Below are positions 21,430 through 32,290 of a DNA stretch of 64,000 bases, piece after piece. Origin of the DNA: Bactericera cockerelli. Lineage: Eukaryota > Arthropoda > Insecta > Hemiptera > Triozidae. The notes below the pieces were generated by a model. It saw nothing but the letters and a program-made list of their open reading frames with translations. It was not told the origin of the DNA and searched no databases. Location: the NCBI GenBank assembly GCA_024516035.1, contig CM044957.1, positions 20,960,676-21,024,675 of the forward strand. Reading direction: 5' to 3'. A program made the position numbers and the translations under genes. Each line of letters opens with the position of its first letter. Position 1 is the first letter of the stretch.

Positions 21430-22133
21430 TTACTTCCGAGAAATTTCTAATATTAGAAATCGGAAGTATTGTGTTCGTTTTTGTAAAAAAAAATATTTTT
21501 TTGCTCCGATTTCAATTTTTTTCATATTTCTGGACGTTTCATAACCTACTGAGTAAATTTGGTTTTGTGTCCGTCTGTCGATCCGTCGGTCTGTTAAAAC
21601 GATTCCTTGTAACGCGCAAATCTCGAAAACTACTCAACCGATTTTAATGAAATTTTGCACACATCTAGGAGACATTCTGTAGATGGTCCCATTTTAAATT
21701 CATCGAATTCATATCAGCGGTTCTGGGTGAAAGAGACCCTGCACCTGACCACTAACTTTTTACTTAAACGCTTATATCTCGTGAACGGTACACCCGATTT
21801 CAATGAAATTTTGTAAGAATATGCATATTATTGTTTTACATTATGCTATTTATATTTATTTTCAAAATAATTATAATTTAACTCTGATATTTAAGAAATT
21901 CCGAAATTTTGGACAAAAAAGTAAAAAAATAAGGACCACGACTTGCCGATACAGAATTTTTTGTGGAATCTAGAATGTATAAAAAAACAATATTCTACCA
22001 TATAAAACAAATTTGAAGAAAATCGGTTGAGCCGTTTTGGAGATACAAGTAATTTTCTATAAAATCTCAAAATTGGCACGTGTTTACAATGTGAAGCAAT
22101 CACGAGGAAGTTTTGTGTCCATAATTGGCAGTG
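21430..22133 (-). repeat. rep-A copy 5, full length
   Basis: Inverted full-length copy: TTACTTCCGAGAAATTTCTA (then ATATTAGAAATCGGAAGTA) to CCATAATTGGCAGTG. It makes an inverted pair with copy 4b across a 357-bp spacer, and its right edge abuts the Jockey-like relic. Confidence 0.75.
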
Positions 22134-22138
22134 TTTTT

Positions 22139-23165
22139 TTGGCTAGTATGTGCAATAATCTGAAATTTGATATTCTAGTCATGCAAGAAACACATCGTGA
22201 ATTCGTGATATTAATAATACTAGACCGGAGATATAGAAGGTATGCAATTAGTTTTGGAGAGGCCACACAAGCAATACGGAATTGCAATATTTTGTACTCC
22301 TGATCTCATAATTAGATCAACTGAAAAAAGGTAAATGACGCGAGTTAAGTGAACATTTAGATTAAGAAATTGTAAATCTGGAACCAGTACCTGAGTCGTA
22401 TGACGCATTAAATTTGTTGATTTAGTCAAGAACATATCCAATATATTCCAACAGGTTGTAGAGCCAGCTATATTTCTGGCTTAACTAATACAACAGAAAA
22501 ACTATTAAAACGATACCAACATTCATATAAAGTCGACCCTTTCTTGGATGATGCTCTACAGCTTGGTGAGGAGTCATTGGCATCATTAGTGGAAACAAAA
22601 ACACAGAGATGGTGTGACCTAATGCTCACAATTTGGACATGAAAGGTAACAGCATAAGAGGTAAAGAGCATATAAATTATTGAAAAACCTTAGTAATGAA
22701 CGAACATGTCCAGACTAATGTAACACCTGATCAGGTTGCACACCAATTGCTGAAAAATGGAAAATCTAATTTAAAAAAATTTAGATCAAACGGGAAATAA
22801 ATAAAAACAACTTTCTTAAAGTCTCTTTCCTTGTTGGCGTAATACAGGAAGCAATAATATTAATGAAAAATAACAAAGCGGCAGGTATAGATGACATCAG
22901 TATAGAACGAATCAAAAACTTTGGCATGGAAGAAACATTGAAATGGATAACATCTCTTATTAACAATTGTATAACATCTTTACAGATCCTAAAGTTATGG
23001 AGCAAAGTACATATAGTAGCCCTATTAAAAACCTGGTAAGGATCCAAACGACCCCAAAAATTTCAGACCTGCATCACAAAAAATTGAGACCATTTATTCA
23101 AAGTCATGGAGCGAATGATAGAACTTATCCCACAACACGCTCGCTTTCGTCCTGCTTGGAAATTT
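22139..23165 (+). pseudogene. Jockey-like LINE ORF2 relic (endonuclease to reverse transcriptase)
   Basis: Three ordered pieces on the plus strand. From 22139: LASMCNNLKFDILVMQETHR, the 'DIL-MQETH' motif of APE-type endonucleases. From about 22487: TTEKLLKRYQHSYKVDPFLD and following, the linker before RT. From 22848: EAIILMKNNKAAGIDDISIE, then RIKNFG, a WITSLINNCI block, LWSKVHIVALL, and after a one-base shift KPGKDPNDPKNFRP, the 'K-aaG-D ... W----i-LLKPGKDP--p-nFRP' series of Jockey-type RT fingers. A final frame gives KVMERMIELIPQHARFRPA. Several frameshifts, stops and a large loss between pieces show it is dead. Confidence 0.75.
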
Positions 23166-23414
23166 GAATAATCCGTCGGAGCTTCACAGTGTTTTCGAGG
23201 CTACTAACACAAATAATTTCATTAATTTTAAACGCACTTCAAATAGTGATAGCTTTTAGAAAATTGTAAAAATGCATGGACAATTTTTTTAAATGGTGAC
23301 TCGTCAACTGTCATTAGTAATTTTAATGAAGGGAAAAAGGAGAAAAAGAAGTTTTTAAAGACACTTATTTTCAATTTAGGTACCTAATAGCTTTTGATTT
23401 TTTTTAATGCAACC
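23166..23414. other. Intergenic, nothing recognised
   Basis: AT-rich spacer before the SINE target site. Confidence 0.35.
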
Positions 23415-23427
23415 AACTCTATCTGAC

Positions 23428-23573
23428 CGACCTCAGTAGCTTGATCGATAAGGCGGCGGACTTGTAACCTGGAGGTCGGTGGTTCAAGTCCCGGTTTCAG
23501 TGTAGATTTAGTAGAGCGAGTTTGAGTAGTTGTGATATCACGAATGTGATAACTTTTAACTTAAAAAAAAAAA
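23428..23573 (+). mobile_element. tRNA-derived SINE with 13-bp target duplication
   Basis: A 146-bp unit flanked by AACTCTATCTGAC at 23415-23427 and 23574-23586. The head has an A-box-like TAGCTTGATCGATAAGGCGG and a perfect B-box GGTTCAAGTCC; the body ends in ATATCACGAATGTGATAACT, then an A tail of about 12. All parts of a young SINE (pol III boxes, A tail, target duplication) are present. A 5'-truncated relative is at 62283-62400. Confidence 0.85.
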
Positions 23574-23581
23574 AACTCTAT

Positions 23582-23937
23582 CTGACAGGTTCGCAAAATT
23601 TGTCACACATTACTAGCTAGTCATAAATACTTACGAACAGCAACATAACGGACCATCAGGGTCTCGATCTGTGGGGAAAAAGAGGGATTTGGACACAACT
23701 TTTGAAGAAAGCAAAATGCCCCATTGTAAGTTGGGCTTATATGATAGACCATGATGTGTCTGACAGGTTCGCAAAATTTGTCACACATTACTAGCTAGTC
23801 ATAAATACTTACGAACAGCAACATAACGGACCATCAGGGTCTCGATCTGTGGGGAAAAAGAGGGGTTTGGACACAACTTTTGAAGAAAGCAAAATGCCCC
23901 ATTGTAAGTTGGGCTTATATGATAGACCATGATGTGT
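23582..23937 (+). repeat. 178-bp tandem duplication, one mismatch
   Basis: 23582-23759 and 23760-23937 are the same sequence except for one base (GAGGGATTTGG versus GAGGGGTTTGG). The unit starts CTGACAGGTTCGC and ends CATGATGTGT. Its first bases overlap the right target duplication of the SINE just upstream. Non-coding. Confidence 0.95.
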
Positions 23938-24712
23938 CAGACCTGCCCTTTAGTATGTATGTTGATTCGTTCCGGGAATATCCTGTATATTTGGGTATTG
24001 ATGAGTATGACTGTATTACAGTTTGATAAAAAGATTTTCTTTGGTGGTACGTCATGCATTCATTGCCGTCTGGTACGTTTTAGCATATTTGCAGTACAGA
24101 ACAAGCCTTCATTAAAAAAATAGATGTTAAAAAAATAATACCTAATTCCTATATTTTAGAGGCACAACTATTTATTTTCAACAGAAGACAATTTATCTCA
24201 AAAAGCCGCAAACAATGTACTCTTTGTTTGGCCCTGTTTATTATTAAGGAATTTTGGGCAGGGGCAACGTGAATAGCCTATAATTATGTTCCATGGAACA
24301 TTGGAACAAAGACGAGACACAATAGGATACATAGATTCAAACAGCTCACTGAAGATTCTCACAATAGAAAATAATAAGCTGGAGCAACCAATGAGCAATC
24401 TCACTCCTCCTACCTGCGCATGCGTAGTTCTCATGCACAAGTCTAGAAGCTGTAGATCAATTTTCTTTCAAATTAACATTATTCTACTGTAAGTAACCTT
24501 CCTAGGTAGGTAAAAAAAGTAGTTATTTGTAGTTTATCAAGACAAGTGATCTAGTTAGGTGGCTAATAAAATTGATTTTATCTCTCGTCTTTTAACTTCT
24601 CCCTCTGTTTTCTATTTTTTGGACTTGGATTTTTTTCTCGTGATTTTTGTTCAAGTCGTTTTACGTTATTTTTATTAAATTTAAGAAGATTGTTTTTCGT
24701 GTTTTATATTAA
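23938..24712 (+). other. Upstream region of the odd-skipped family gene
   Basis: No transposon recognised. The stretch 24380-24430 has a CCAAT box (24388-24392) and the palindrome TGCGCATGCG (24415-24424), which resembles an NRF-1-type site; both are about 290-325 bp before the start codon. From about 24540 the sequence is pyrimidine rich and low in ATG, consistent with a 5' UTR. The transcription start is not located. Confidence 0.35.
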
Positions 24713-24785
24713 ATGAAACATTTTGATTATTCGCACATGGACTACATTATTCAAGCTCAAATGGCAGCTGACAATATTGAACATG
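24713..24785 (+). CDS. odd: odd, coding exon 1 (predicted)
   Basis: ATG at 24713 in a favourable AAATGA context, with an in-frame TAA just before it. It codes [24 protein letters not shown] and one base (phase 1), then a strong donor GTAAGT at 24786. The phase matches the exon 2 acceptor (G|TA = Val25). It is a prediction: another first exon further upstream could exist, but the stop means it would have to splice into or past this exon. Confidence 0.65.
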
Positions 24786-27485
24786 GTAAGTACCTAACGA
24801 ACAAATTCCTTACTCATTAAGTTTCCATAATTTTCATGAAGTAGTACAGTGTTTTGCAGGTAGGTACATAGCGTACGGTCCTGCACTTAATAGAAGTGCT
24901 TTTTTTATAGAATTTTTCACTGTCGCATGTCAGTTCACAAGAAGTTCCATAACGCCTAAGCAGCACTTTGAATTATTTTATATTGTAATAGTTAAAATTA
25001 CCAAAATGTTTTTATTAACATTACATTGTATAATAGGTAGCTCAAGTATGACAGTGCATATGGCACATCCACCACTTATACAATCATAATCATAGTATAT
25101 GAAGTTCAATTAAATATAATGAATCAAAAGATAATGCAGAATATACGCTAATTTGCGTAGATGGCTTTAATTAAATTGAGTCGGTCAACAACAGTAAAAA
25201 TAACACTATTACTTCCGATATCTAACTTGAGAAATTTGTAATTTAGTTTTGTTTTCATTTGTAATTTTACGTTAATTTTTCTCTCCTTTTTTTAATTAAT
25301 CATTATGAATTATATCACGCTAAAGAGTAGGTATAAAATATTTATACCTATTTAATGTAGAAAATCTTTCAAGGTATAAAATACTGAAAACTCAAAACCA
25401 GATCTAAAACTTGCTTTTATTATTGATTCCCATTTAGTTACTACCTACCTAGGTATATCCACACCTTTATATTTCATTGACTTACCTATATCAATTAACT
25501 TGTGACTTACACACATCAATTTGTTGTAAAATTCTTGTTTTCACCTGTGTACAAATAAAACCTTTTTTTTTGCTTCGATTTCAATTGTTTCCATATTTCT
25601 GGACGTTTCATAACTTCCTGAGCAACTTTGGTTTTGTGTCTGTCTGTTTAATACATTCCTTGGAACGCGCAAAATTCAGGAAAGCGGATTTGAACGAAAG
25701 TTTGAAAACTAATATTGGAGACGTAGTTTTGATGGTCCCATTTTAAATTCATTTACTTCACACTAGCGGTTCTTAGTGACAGAGATCATGCGGCTGACCT
25801 TTAAATTTTTTCTAATAAGCTTATATCTCGTGAGCGGTACATCGATTTTGAAATTTTAATTGTATATGCGTATTAATGTTCGCAATAGTGTATTTGTAAT
25901 TATTTTTTAATAAAATATGATTGAGCTCTGATATTTAAGAAAATGCGAAATTTTGGACAAAAGAGTGCTAAAATAAGATTTTCAACTTGCCGATACAGAA
26001 TTTTTTGTGGGATCTAAAATGTTGGAAAAACAGTATACCACCATTCAATATTTGATGATAAAATCGGTTAAGAAGTTTTGGAGATGCAAGTGATTTAGTA
26101 TAAAATCTCAAAATCGCCAATTGTTGTACAATGATCTGTGGATACATATAGAAATTCAAATATCTATTATATTAATTTTTAAATTTGTATGATCGTATTA
26201 ATATAGTAATCGTATTTGTTTTAAAATTAATTTTTGGTGTTTTGTTTGTTTCAGTAAACCGAAGGAAAGAGGATCAAAGTTCCTCTCCTCTGCTCACTCC
26301 CCCGCACACCCCCACAGCTATTTCAGACATGCACAACGCTTCCCCTTCACTTAAGCACGAGGAGGAGGAAGAACTCATTGTGGATGATGATGACCAGCAC
26401 TCGGACTGCAGCTCAGATCTCGAACTGCAACAGTTGAGGACTCAGGAACTGTTGAAACAGAAGATCATGCCCTGGTGTTGCAACACAAGCCCTGCGCCCT
26501 CTCGACACTCTGCCTTCACGCAGATCACATCACCCAACAAACTGGAAGAAGCCAACCAGTACTTCCCTGCGCCTGATCCCACCAAGCAATACCTGCAAGG
26601 CATGTCCATGAACTACCCTGCATTTCTCATGAATCAGTGGATCCGCAGTGCCCTGTATTGCAACCAAGATCCCAGGCGCTGCTTCCCCGGAGCTCCCATG
26701 TCCATGCCTTACCCATCCAACGTGAGGCGGCCTGGGACCACTAACCCGCCCTGCAGACCCACTGCTCTGGGTACCACATCTCGCGCTCCGTCCAGCCGAC
26801 CCAAGAAGCAGTTCATCTGTAAATACTGCAACCGACAATTCACCAAGTCCTACAATCTGCTCATCCACGAGAGAACCCACACTGACGAGCGACCATACTC
26901 CTGTGACATTTGTGGCAAAGCATTCAGACGTCAGGATCATCTCAGAGATCACAGGTAAATATATTACGCAACATTTTCAACATGATGAAACCATCAGTTC
27001 ACACTTAATTTGTTTTTTTTTTTAATCCCTCATTTACATATTGGATTAGTTTTGAAAAATTGAAAAGAGACATAGAGGCGTGTCCCTCATGATTTCAGCA
27101 GAAAGCTTTTTGAAAAATGTCTCCCTCATTTAAATTTAAATAAGTTGTCTCTTCCTATACGTGTGCTTATTGTGACTTGTCTCCATGTTTCAGATACATC
27201 CATTCAAAGGAGAAGCCATTCAAATGTGAGGAGTGTGGGAAAGGCTTCTGTCAGTCACGCACATTGGCCGTTCACAAAATCTTGCATCTCGAAGAATCTC
27301 CCCATAAGTGTCCTGTCTGCAGCCGCAGCTTCAATCAGAGGTCCAACCTGAAGACACATCTGCTGACCCACTCGATACCACCATCACCTGCTCTAGACCT
27401 GTCAACTCAACAGACAATCAAGCTAGACTCATCCCCTAGAACCAAAATAGGATTTTCTATCAACGAAATTCTTAGTCGACGATAA
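24713..27485 (+). CDS. odd: Odd-skipped family C2H2 zinc-finger transcription factor (three exons)
   Basis: Spliced join of 24713-24785, 26255-26954 and 27194-27485: 1065 bases, 354 residues plus stop. The start [16 protein letters not shown] follows an in-frame TAA directly (24710-24712). Residues 33-45 are a Ser/Pro/Thr stretch (LLTPPHTPT) and 60-79 are acidic. Four C2H2 fingers follow: residues 213-233, 241-261, 269-289 and 297-317, with family-typical sequences such as [18 protein letters not shown] and [18 protein letters not shown]. The C-terminus [11 protein letters not shown] (344-354) fits the eh1 motif F-x-I-x-x-I-L that recruits Groucho. The product is expected to be a nuclear DNA-binding repressor used in segmentation, leg-joint and gut patterning. 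Drosophila Odd has four fingers, Sob and Bowl five, Drm two, so Odd is the best match; an odd/sob/bowl-like paralogue is not excluded. No family neighbour lies in the window. Exon 1 is inferred from splice fit only. Confidence 0.9.
24786..26254 (+). other. odd intron 1
   Basis: 1469 bp, GTAAGT donor to TTTGTTTGTTTCAG acceptor with a good T-rich tract. It contains an inverted rep-A copy (25550-26125) that ends about 130 bp before the acceptor, plus AT-rich sequence with an isolated rep-A-like end near 25210. Confidence 0.65.
25550..26125 (-). repeat. rep-A copy 6, inside odd intron 1
   Basis: Inverted copy reading GCTTCGATTTCAATTGTTTC, then GGACGTTTCATAACTTCCTG, to AAATCTCAAAATCGCCAATTG. It lacks the terminal palindrome and is more diverged than copies 4b and 5. 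It adds no splice or coding change that I can see. Confidence 0.7.
26255..26954 (+). CDS. odd: odd, coding exon 2 (N-terminal region, fingers 1-2)
   Basis: 700 bp with clearly higher GC and codon regularity than its surroundings. Acceptor TTTCAG at 26249-26254; donor GTAAAT at 26955. It codes residues 25 to the first two bases of Arg258, including finger 1 and most of finger 2 ([17 protein letters not shown]). The unspliced frame would stop two codons after the donor. Confidence 0.92.
26955..27193 (+). other. odd intron 2
   Basis: 239 bp, GTAAAT donor to CTCCATGTTTCAG acceptor, AT-rich. It splits the Arg258 codon inside the linker between His257 and the last His of finger 2. Confidence 0.85.
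27194..27485 (+). CDS. odd: odd, coding exon 3 (fingers 2-4, eh1 tail)
   Basis: Opens with A completing Arg258, then [20 protein letters not shown], finger 4, a short Ser/Pro linker ([12 protein letters not shown]) and the eh1 tail, ending at TAA 27483-27485. There is no fifth finger after LLTH, which is the feature that separates Odd from Bowl and Sob. Confidence 0.92.
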
Positions 27486-29590
27486 GTCTCAAAGCAAAAT
27501 TAGGATTTTTCAATTTTTTATACCAAAGAATCTACAGAGTAGGTACAATTTTTCTAAAGAACATGATTTTACATTATTTTGTACAGTGAAGGCTTGAATT
27601 TTCGTTTATCTTCTTGCAGTATACTTACTCATAATAATTAATTTCCTTCGTGAACACTGAAAGTGTTCTGAGAATATAGTATCTGTTTGCATGAGCTTGC
27701 GAAATTAAAAAGTAGATGTATGTCTCACGGTAATTATTCATGGACATTTATCCCTAAAGAACTTAATTTTGCCATGTATGAATTACTTCTTTTTCAATTA
27801 GTTTAGTTTTTTTATGTCTATTGCAATCATCAGTATCCTTGAATATCTTTTCTAAGATCTACATCTTAGTAGGTAGTTTCACTTTTAATTAAGGAAAAAG
27901 AACAAAATAACGGTGTTCTATAGAAATGAAATTTTCTAGAAAGTTTTTTTTATCGAGTTTATTGATGTGCAAGTACACGAAAAACATGCATATTCCGATT
28001 GTAATTAGAAGAAATCAATAAGCACACGATAAATCAACTTGCACCATCAGAAAGGAAAATAAAGTTCAAAGATAGAATGATCCAAGCGATTGCAATTAAT
28101 AATTTATTCAATTTTATCTCAATATTTCATCAGTGATGATATCTTTTCATCCATCTATCTCTTTCTTGACTGGGAAGGCCCCTCGTCATAATATGGCTAT
28201 ACGAAACATATTATAACTGTATTTATGTATATAGTAGGTATACCTTGTCATTGATACCTCGTATTGAACACAGCAGGTTGCCTTGTGTAAATTTTTTCTA
28301 AAATAAATTAGCAAAGACTAACAATAATTCGAGTGAACTTATCAGAAGATTCATCTTTAATTTTGAAATATTTATTTACGAAAGTTTCAAAATTCGGAGG
28401 GTGTTAGGTTATACATATGTCAATTTTCTTTTTATATACCTACTTTTTTTATATATTTCCTTGCTTGGCGTTGTCATAATTATAAAATGATTGACTTGGG
28501 CACCTTTTCTGAGCGTGTACGCAAGCAAGCGATAAACAGTGAATGCAAACAGATACTCATTTTCATATTCAATTTCAGTGTTTAGTACTTCAAAAGATCA
28601 TAAAACTTATTTCAGACAATGTCATAAATTTGATATACCAGGTAAGTACGAACGAGTATTATGAGTAGGCATGCCTGTGTTTAGTTAAATTTTATGTTCT
28701 GAAAGTACAATAGATGTGTAATTGCTAAGTCAATATTACATAGTTCCTAATTATAATTATGTATAGTTCTCTTATAATAGTCTATTGTATTGGTTCAAGT
28801 AGGTGTTTGTTTTTAGAATATATACGGGTTCCATGATTGTAATTATACGTCTCTACCTCTTCCTAAAAATCCAGATACCATCTAGCATCATTCCACTGGA
28901 ATTTATTTCAACGGGTTTCAGCTGTACATCTCATCTTTGGGAGTACTCAATGTATATTTTCTGTGGTTACTCAGTATAACTATTTGTATGCTAATTTATT
29001 TAAAGATATACAGTCAGTGGAATGTTGCACAAATAGAAGATATTCAAACGTGATCATGTTTGGATTTGGTATGGTCATTTTTACTGATGCATATGGTTAT
29101 TGTTTTCTATTTTCTAATGTTTTAGAAATAAATCCTGATGCTATAACTGAAAATGAAATATCTAAGCATCCAGTAAACTGATTTTACCTTTCATAATCAT
29201 TATTTACTTTCCATATTTCTTTATTCTGACTTTTCTTCATTTTAATATAATTATTTAAAACCATTTCTCTGTCAAGTTAGTTACGTTTAATATGTTGAGT
29301 TCAAAGGAGAACTTATTAAGAGATCATTTTTCTCTGAAATCTTGTTTTGTATAGTTTTAATTGTTGTTTAGTTTTTAATTGGCCATATATATTTGAAAAT
29401 TTCCTGTATGAAAACATGAGAATTATTTCTTTCCTTATTTTATTATCAAGAATTAAATTGTACATCTTGCATGAAAATAAATTGAAAATTATTTGAAATT
29501 GAATAATTCTATAATAATGTCTACATTATATTATTACCATTCCTTCAATATCTTACACTTTCCAGATTCTACTAAAACTCTAAATTTATT
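27486..29590 (+). other. odd 3' UTR and downstream flank
   Basis: About 2.1 kb of AT-rich, repeat-poor sequence. Possible poly(A) signals AATAAA occur at 28058-28063, 28302-28307 and 29476-29481; I cannot tell which, if any, is used. The 72-codon frame at 28963-29181 has no recognisable domain and I do not call it a gene. Confidence 0.4.
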
Positions 29591-30301
29591 ATGAAAAATA
29601 AATGTGGCATTGATGTCACGGACGTGCTAAAGGGCATCCCCACCGGTGTTGATCAACACTGCACCCTCCCCATCCAAGTGTTCAATGTAGACGCTTTTTT
29701 GCAACATTTAGTTTTCTCAAGTTGGTGTGTCGTGCAACTTTGATAAGTGGTCTCTCTGGTAAATTGAGATTGTAGAGATTTGATTGACTTTATTGTCCAC
29801 TTCTTCTTTTTCAATAGCAAAGGACACCGCAATTTCCGTCAAAAGATCATTAGCTAATTTTTTCTCGTAGGAGTTATCTTTATACTAAGTTCTTATAGCC
29901 CGGACACTATACATACTATACAGGGTAGACCAAAAAAACTGTTACACCCGTTAATGGTACAAAACTGACAATATTTCCAGCTCGGATCTGCAATCCGTTT
30001 TCTCAACTTCTTTGTAACTGCACAAATCGATTTTTGCACAGACTCTTGCAAGTTTGATAAAAGTTGGCGCCACCCCGAGGATGCTAAGAAATAATTTTAT
30101 GTTTTCTTATCACCTGGATATTCTGGGAAAATGAACCAGGTAAGACTCAAAAAATGATGTTCGAAACCTTAACTGTACCGTGTTGGGTCGGCTTGTATTC
30201 AGAGAGTAATTAGCTAATTTATGTCTGATAATTTTCCTTGGAATCAATTAAAGACCAGACAAATGCATGATTGTTGATTTCTCGATGACAGTTTTCAAGT
30301 A
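29591..30301. other. Intergenic, unclassified repeat edges
   Basis: GTGTTGATCAACAC at 29647-29660 is a perfect 14-bp palindrome. The part from 29926 (AGGGTAGACCAAAAAAACTG) looks like the end of a dispersed repeat. No gene. Confidence 0.35.
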
Positions 30302-30546
30302 TATTACTTCCGAGAAATATCTAATATTAGAAATCGGAAGTATTGTTTTCGTTTTAAATATTTTTTGCTCCGATTTAATTTTTTTTCTTCATATTTCTGA
30401 ACGTTTCATAACCTCCGGAGCAATTTTGGTTTTGTGTCTGTTAAATACATTCTGGAGGTACAAGTGATATACTTTAAAATCTCAAAATTGCCACGTGAAT
30501 ACAATGTGAACCAATCACGAGGAAGTATTGTGTCCATAATTGCCAG
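30302..30546 (-). repeat. rep-A copy 7, internally deleted
   Basis: Has both family ends (TTACTTCCGAGAAATATCTA and GTATTGTGTCCATAATTGCC) in only 245 bp; the middle ~470 bp are missing. The junction falls between TTAAATACATTC and TGGAGGTACAAGTGA. Confidence 0.75.
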
Positions 30547-30576
30547 TGTATTTTTCTCTCTTTCTATCTCTCTAAA

Positions 30577-30655
30577 ATCCGCTCGGTAGTTTCTGAGATT
30601 TGCGCGTTACAAGGAATGTATTTACCAGACATACCGACCGACAAACAGATACAGA
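30577..30655 (+). repeat. rep-A fragment
   Basis: GGTAGTTTCTGAGATTTGCG followed by CGTTACAAGGAATGTATTTA, in the opposite direction to the copy just upstream. Confidence 0.55.
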
Positions 30656-32154
30656 TTTCTGGATGCAACTTAAAACGTGGACCCAATGTTCATCAAGACA
30701 TAAAACTTCTTTGTAATAGAAATTACTGGTGTGATGTTAACACCAGTTTATATTTTTTGTAAGGCCATTCTAAATATGAAAACGATTGAAAAGATAAAAA
30801 AATACTATTAGGCTTGAAAGAATTCTCAGATCTCCAGAACCCACCAAATAATTTAAGGTTGGCATCAGTCAAGTAATTTAAGAATAACTAAGAGAATCTC
30901 TTGAAAAAAGGTTGTTAGCACGAGAACTGTTTTCACTCTTTAGGGGTTAACTCTTTCAGAGCATGAAAATGGACTCGTATTGTTATATATATGTACATGA
31001 TGAATAACACAGTCTTCTCGCACGTGCACGGCAGTCTCAGAAATACGAATTATGCCTGAACTGTGGAGATGGAATTGTAATGCAAATGTCTTGCCACATT
31101 GCATACATACGACCAATTTATAATATACGATTTACAATTTACGTGCTAGACTTGGTCATAATCAAATAGAATTGATCAAGTACCCCCCATACCGTATGTA
31201 CCTAATGATTATTGTTTTACAACACTCATTTTTAATTACGGCTAGATATTTCCTCTATAAAGTTCATTGATGAGATATGCTGTCATCATAGCATATTATA
31301 ATGTACTTAATAATAACTATGTTTTTTTTTACTTTTAATATAATATATATATTTTTATTTCTTTTACAAATAAAATTTCTCACTTTAATTTAAAATTATA
31401 TTTCTAAATGATTCGTGTGTTTGTGTGTGTGTCCTCGTAACACTCGAGAACCTCACCAGCACGGCCATGCCTTGGTGAACGCACCGTAACGCGGCTAGTA
31501 AATTTATACGGTAGCATTTGCAATATGGCATGTGACAAATCTACCGCTTACCTTCTGCTCTTGACATTGTGGGCATGCCCTGCTCTAGGGATTGTTGACT
31601 TGCAGAGTGACCCACCCGAATGAGTTTCTAAATTCTGTTTAATGGCCTTCTCTAATGTACGAGTAGTCGTCGTGTGCTTCTATTCATCAATAATAAAAAG
31701 GTAAAGAACCATTAACCATCTTATTATTCAGATAAATTAAAATCAAACATGGAAGCAGCGTGTTGTTTGGAAAGTTAATTACAAGCTGGGCCTACTCTAT
31801 TATTATCTGGAAGCCTGAAATCAATGTTGATTAGAAACAGAGAGTAGCAGCTGGTGTTTTCTGTGGTAGTTGGCCAAAGCAATCATTTATCTTGTACATT
31901 CAGCTTGCAGTCAGCAAGAACTAGGGCTGTAGGCTTCCTCTACCCAGGGCAGTTATGAAGCGTGGGTATTCAGTGAAAAAACATTTTATAAGGATTGTCA
32001 TTTGCAGACATAGACGGTTGTATCTTTCTTCACCTAATACTTACATTGTAGTTCATTTGGACAATTTCTGGTCTGCGAAAGTGTGCTGCTATCTTATGTT
32101 AGATTAATTATCTTCTGTGCGGTTTATCTGTCTACACTCTGCAGGGTGTCTCAT
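30656..32154. other. Intergenic, nothing recognised
   Basis: No coding sequence recognised. A (TG)n tract at 31417-31432 and AT-rich low complexity at 31320-31400. Confidence 0.4.
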
Positions 32155-32290
32155 TTTAAGTGCACCAGCGCGATTCCTCGGCCACTGTTGATCCACTGCA
32201 TGGTCATCCACAGGTCGCGGATTCGAAACCCAGAAGACAGGACAAGTTATCATACCAATCATCGTCTCAGGTAATTTGAGACGAATCGTG
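32155..32290 (+). repeat. Possible tRNA-derived SINE fragment
   Basis: A B-box-like GCGGATTCGAAACCC at 32217-32231 about 45 bp after a weak A-box-like region, then a GACAAGTTATCATACCAATC body. No A tail or target duplication. Weak call. Confidence 0.3.

Noticed and set aside
20076..22133. CRISPR-like array (short direct repeats with spacers)
   Set aside because: The repeats are full transposon copies in both orientations and not evenly spaced short repeats.
23440..23510. Functional tRNA gene
   Set aside because: The boxes are present but the cloverleaf does not close, and a SINE body, A tail and target duplication follow.
26530..26952. 140-codon open frame on the minus strand
   Set aside because: It lies antisense to the odd zinc-finger exon; GC-rich coding sequence on the plus strand explains its openness.
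28963..29181. 72-codon frame downstream of odd
   Set aside because: AT-rich random composition with no domain; more likely 3' flank.
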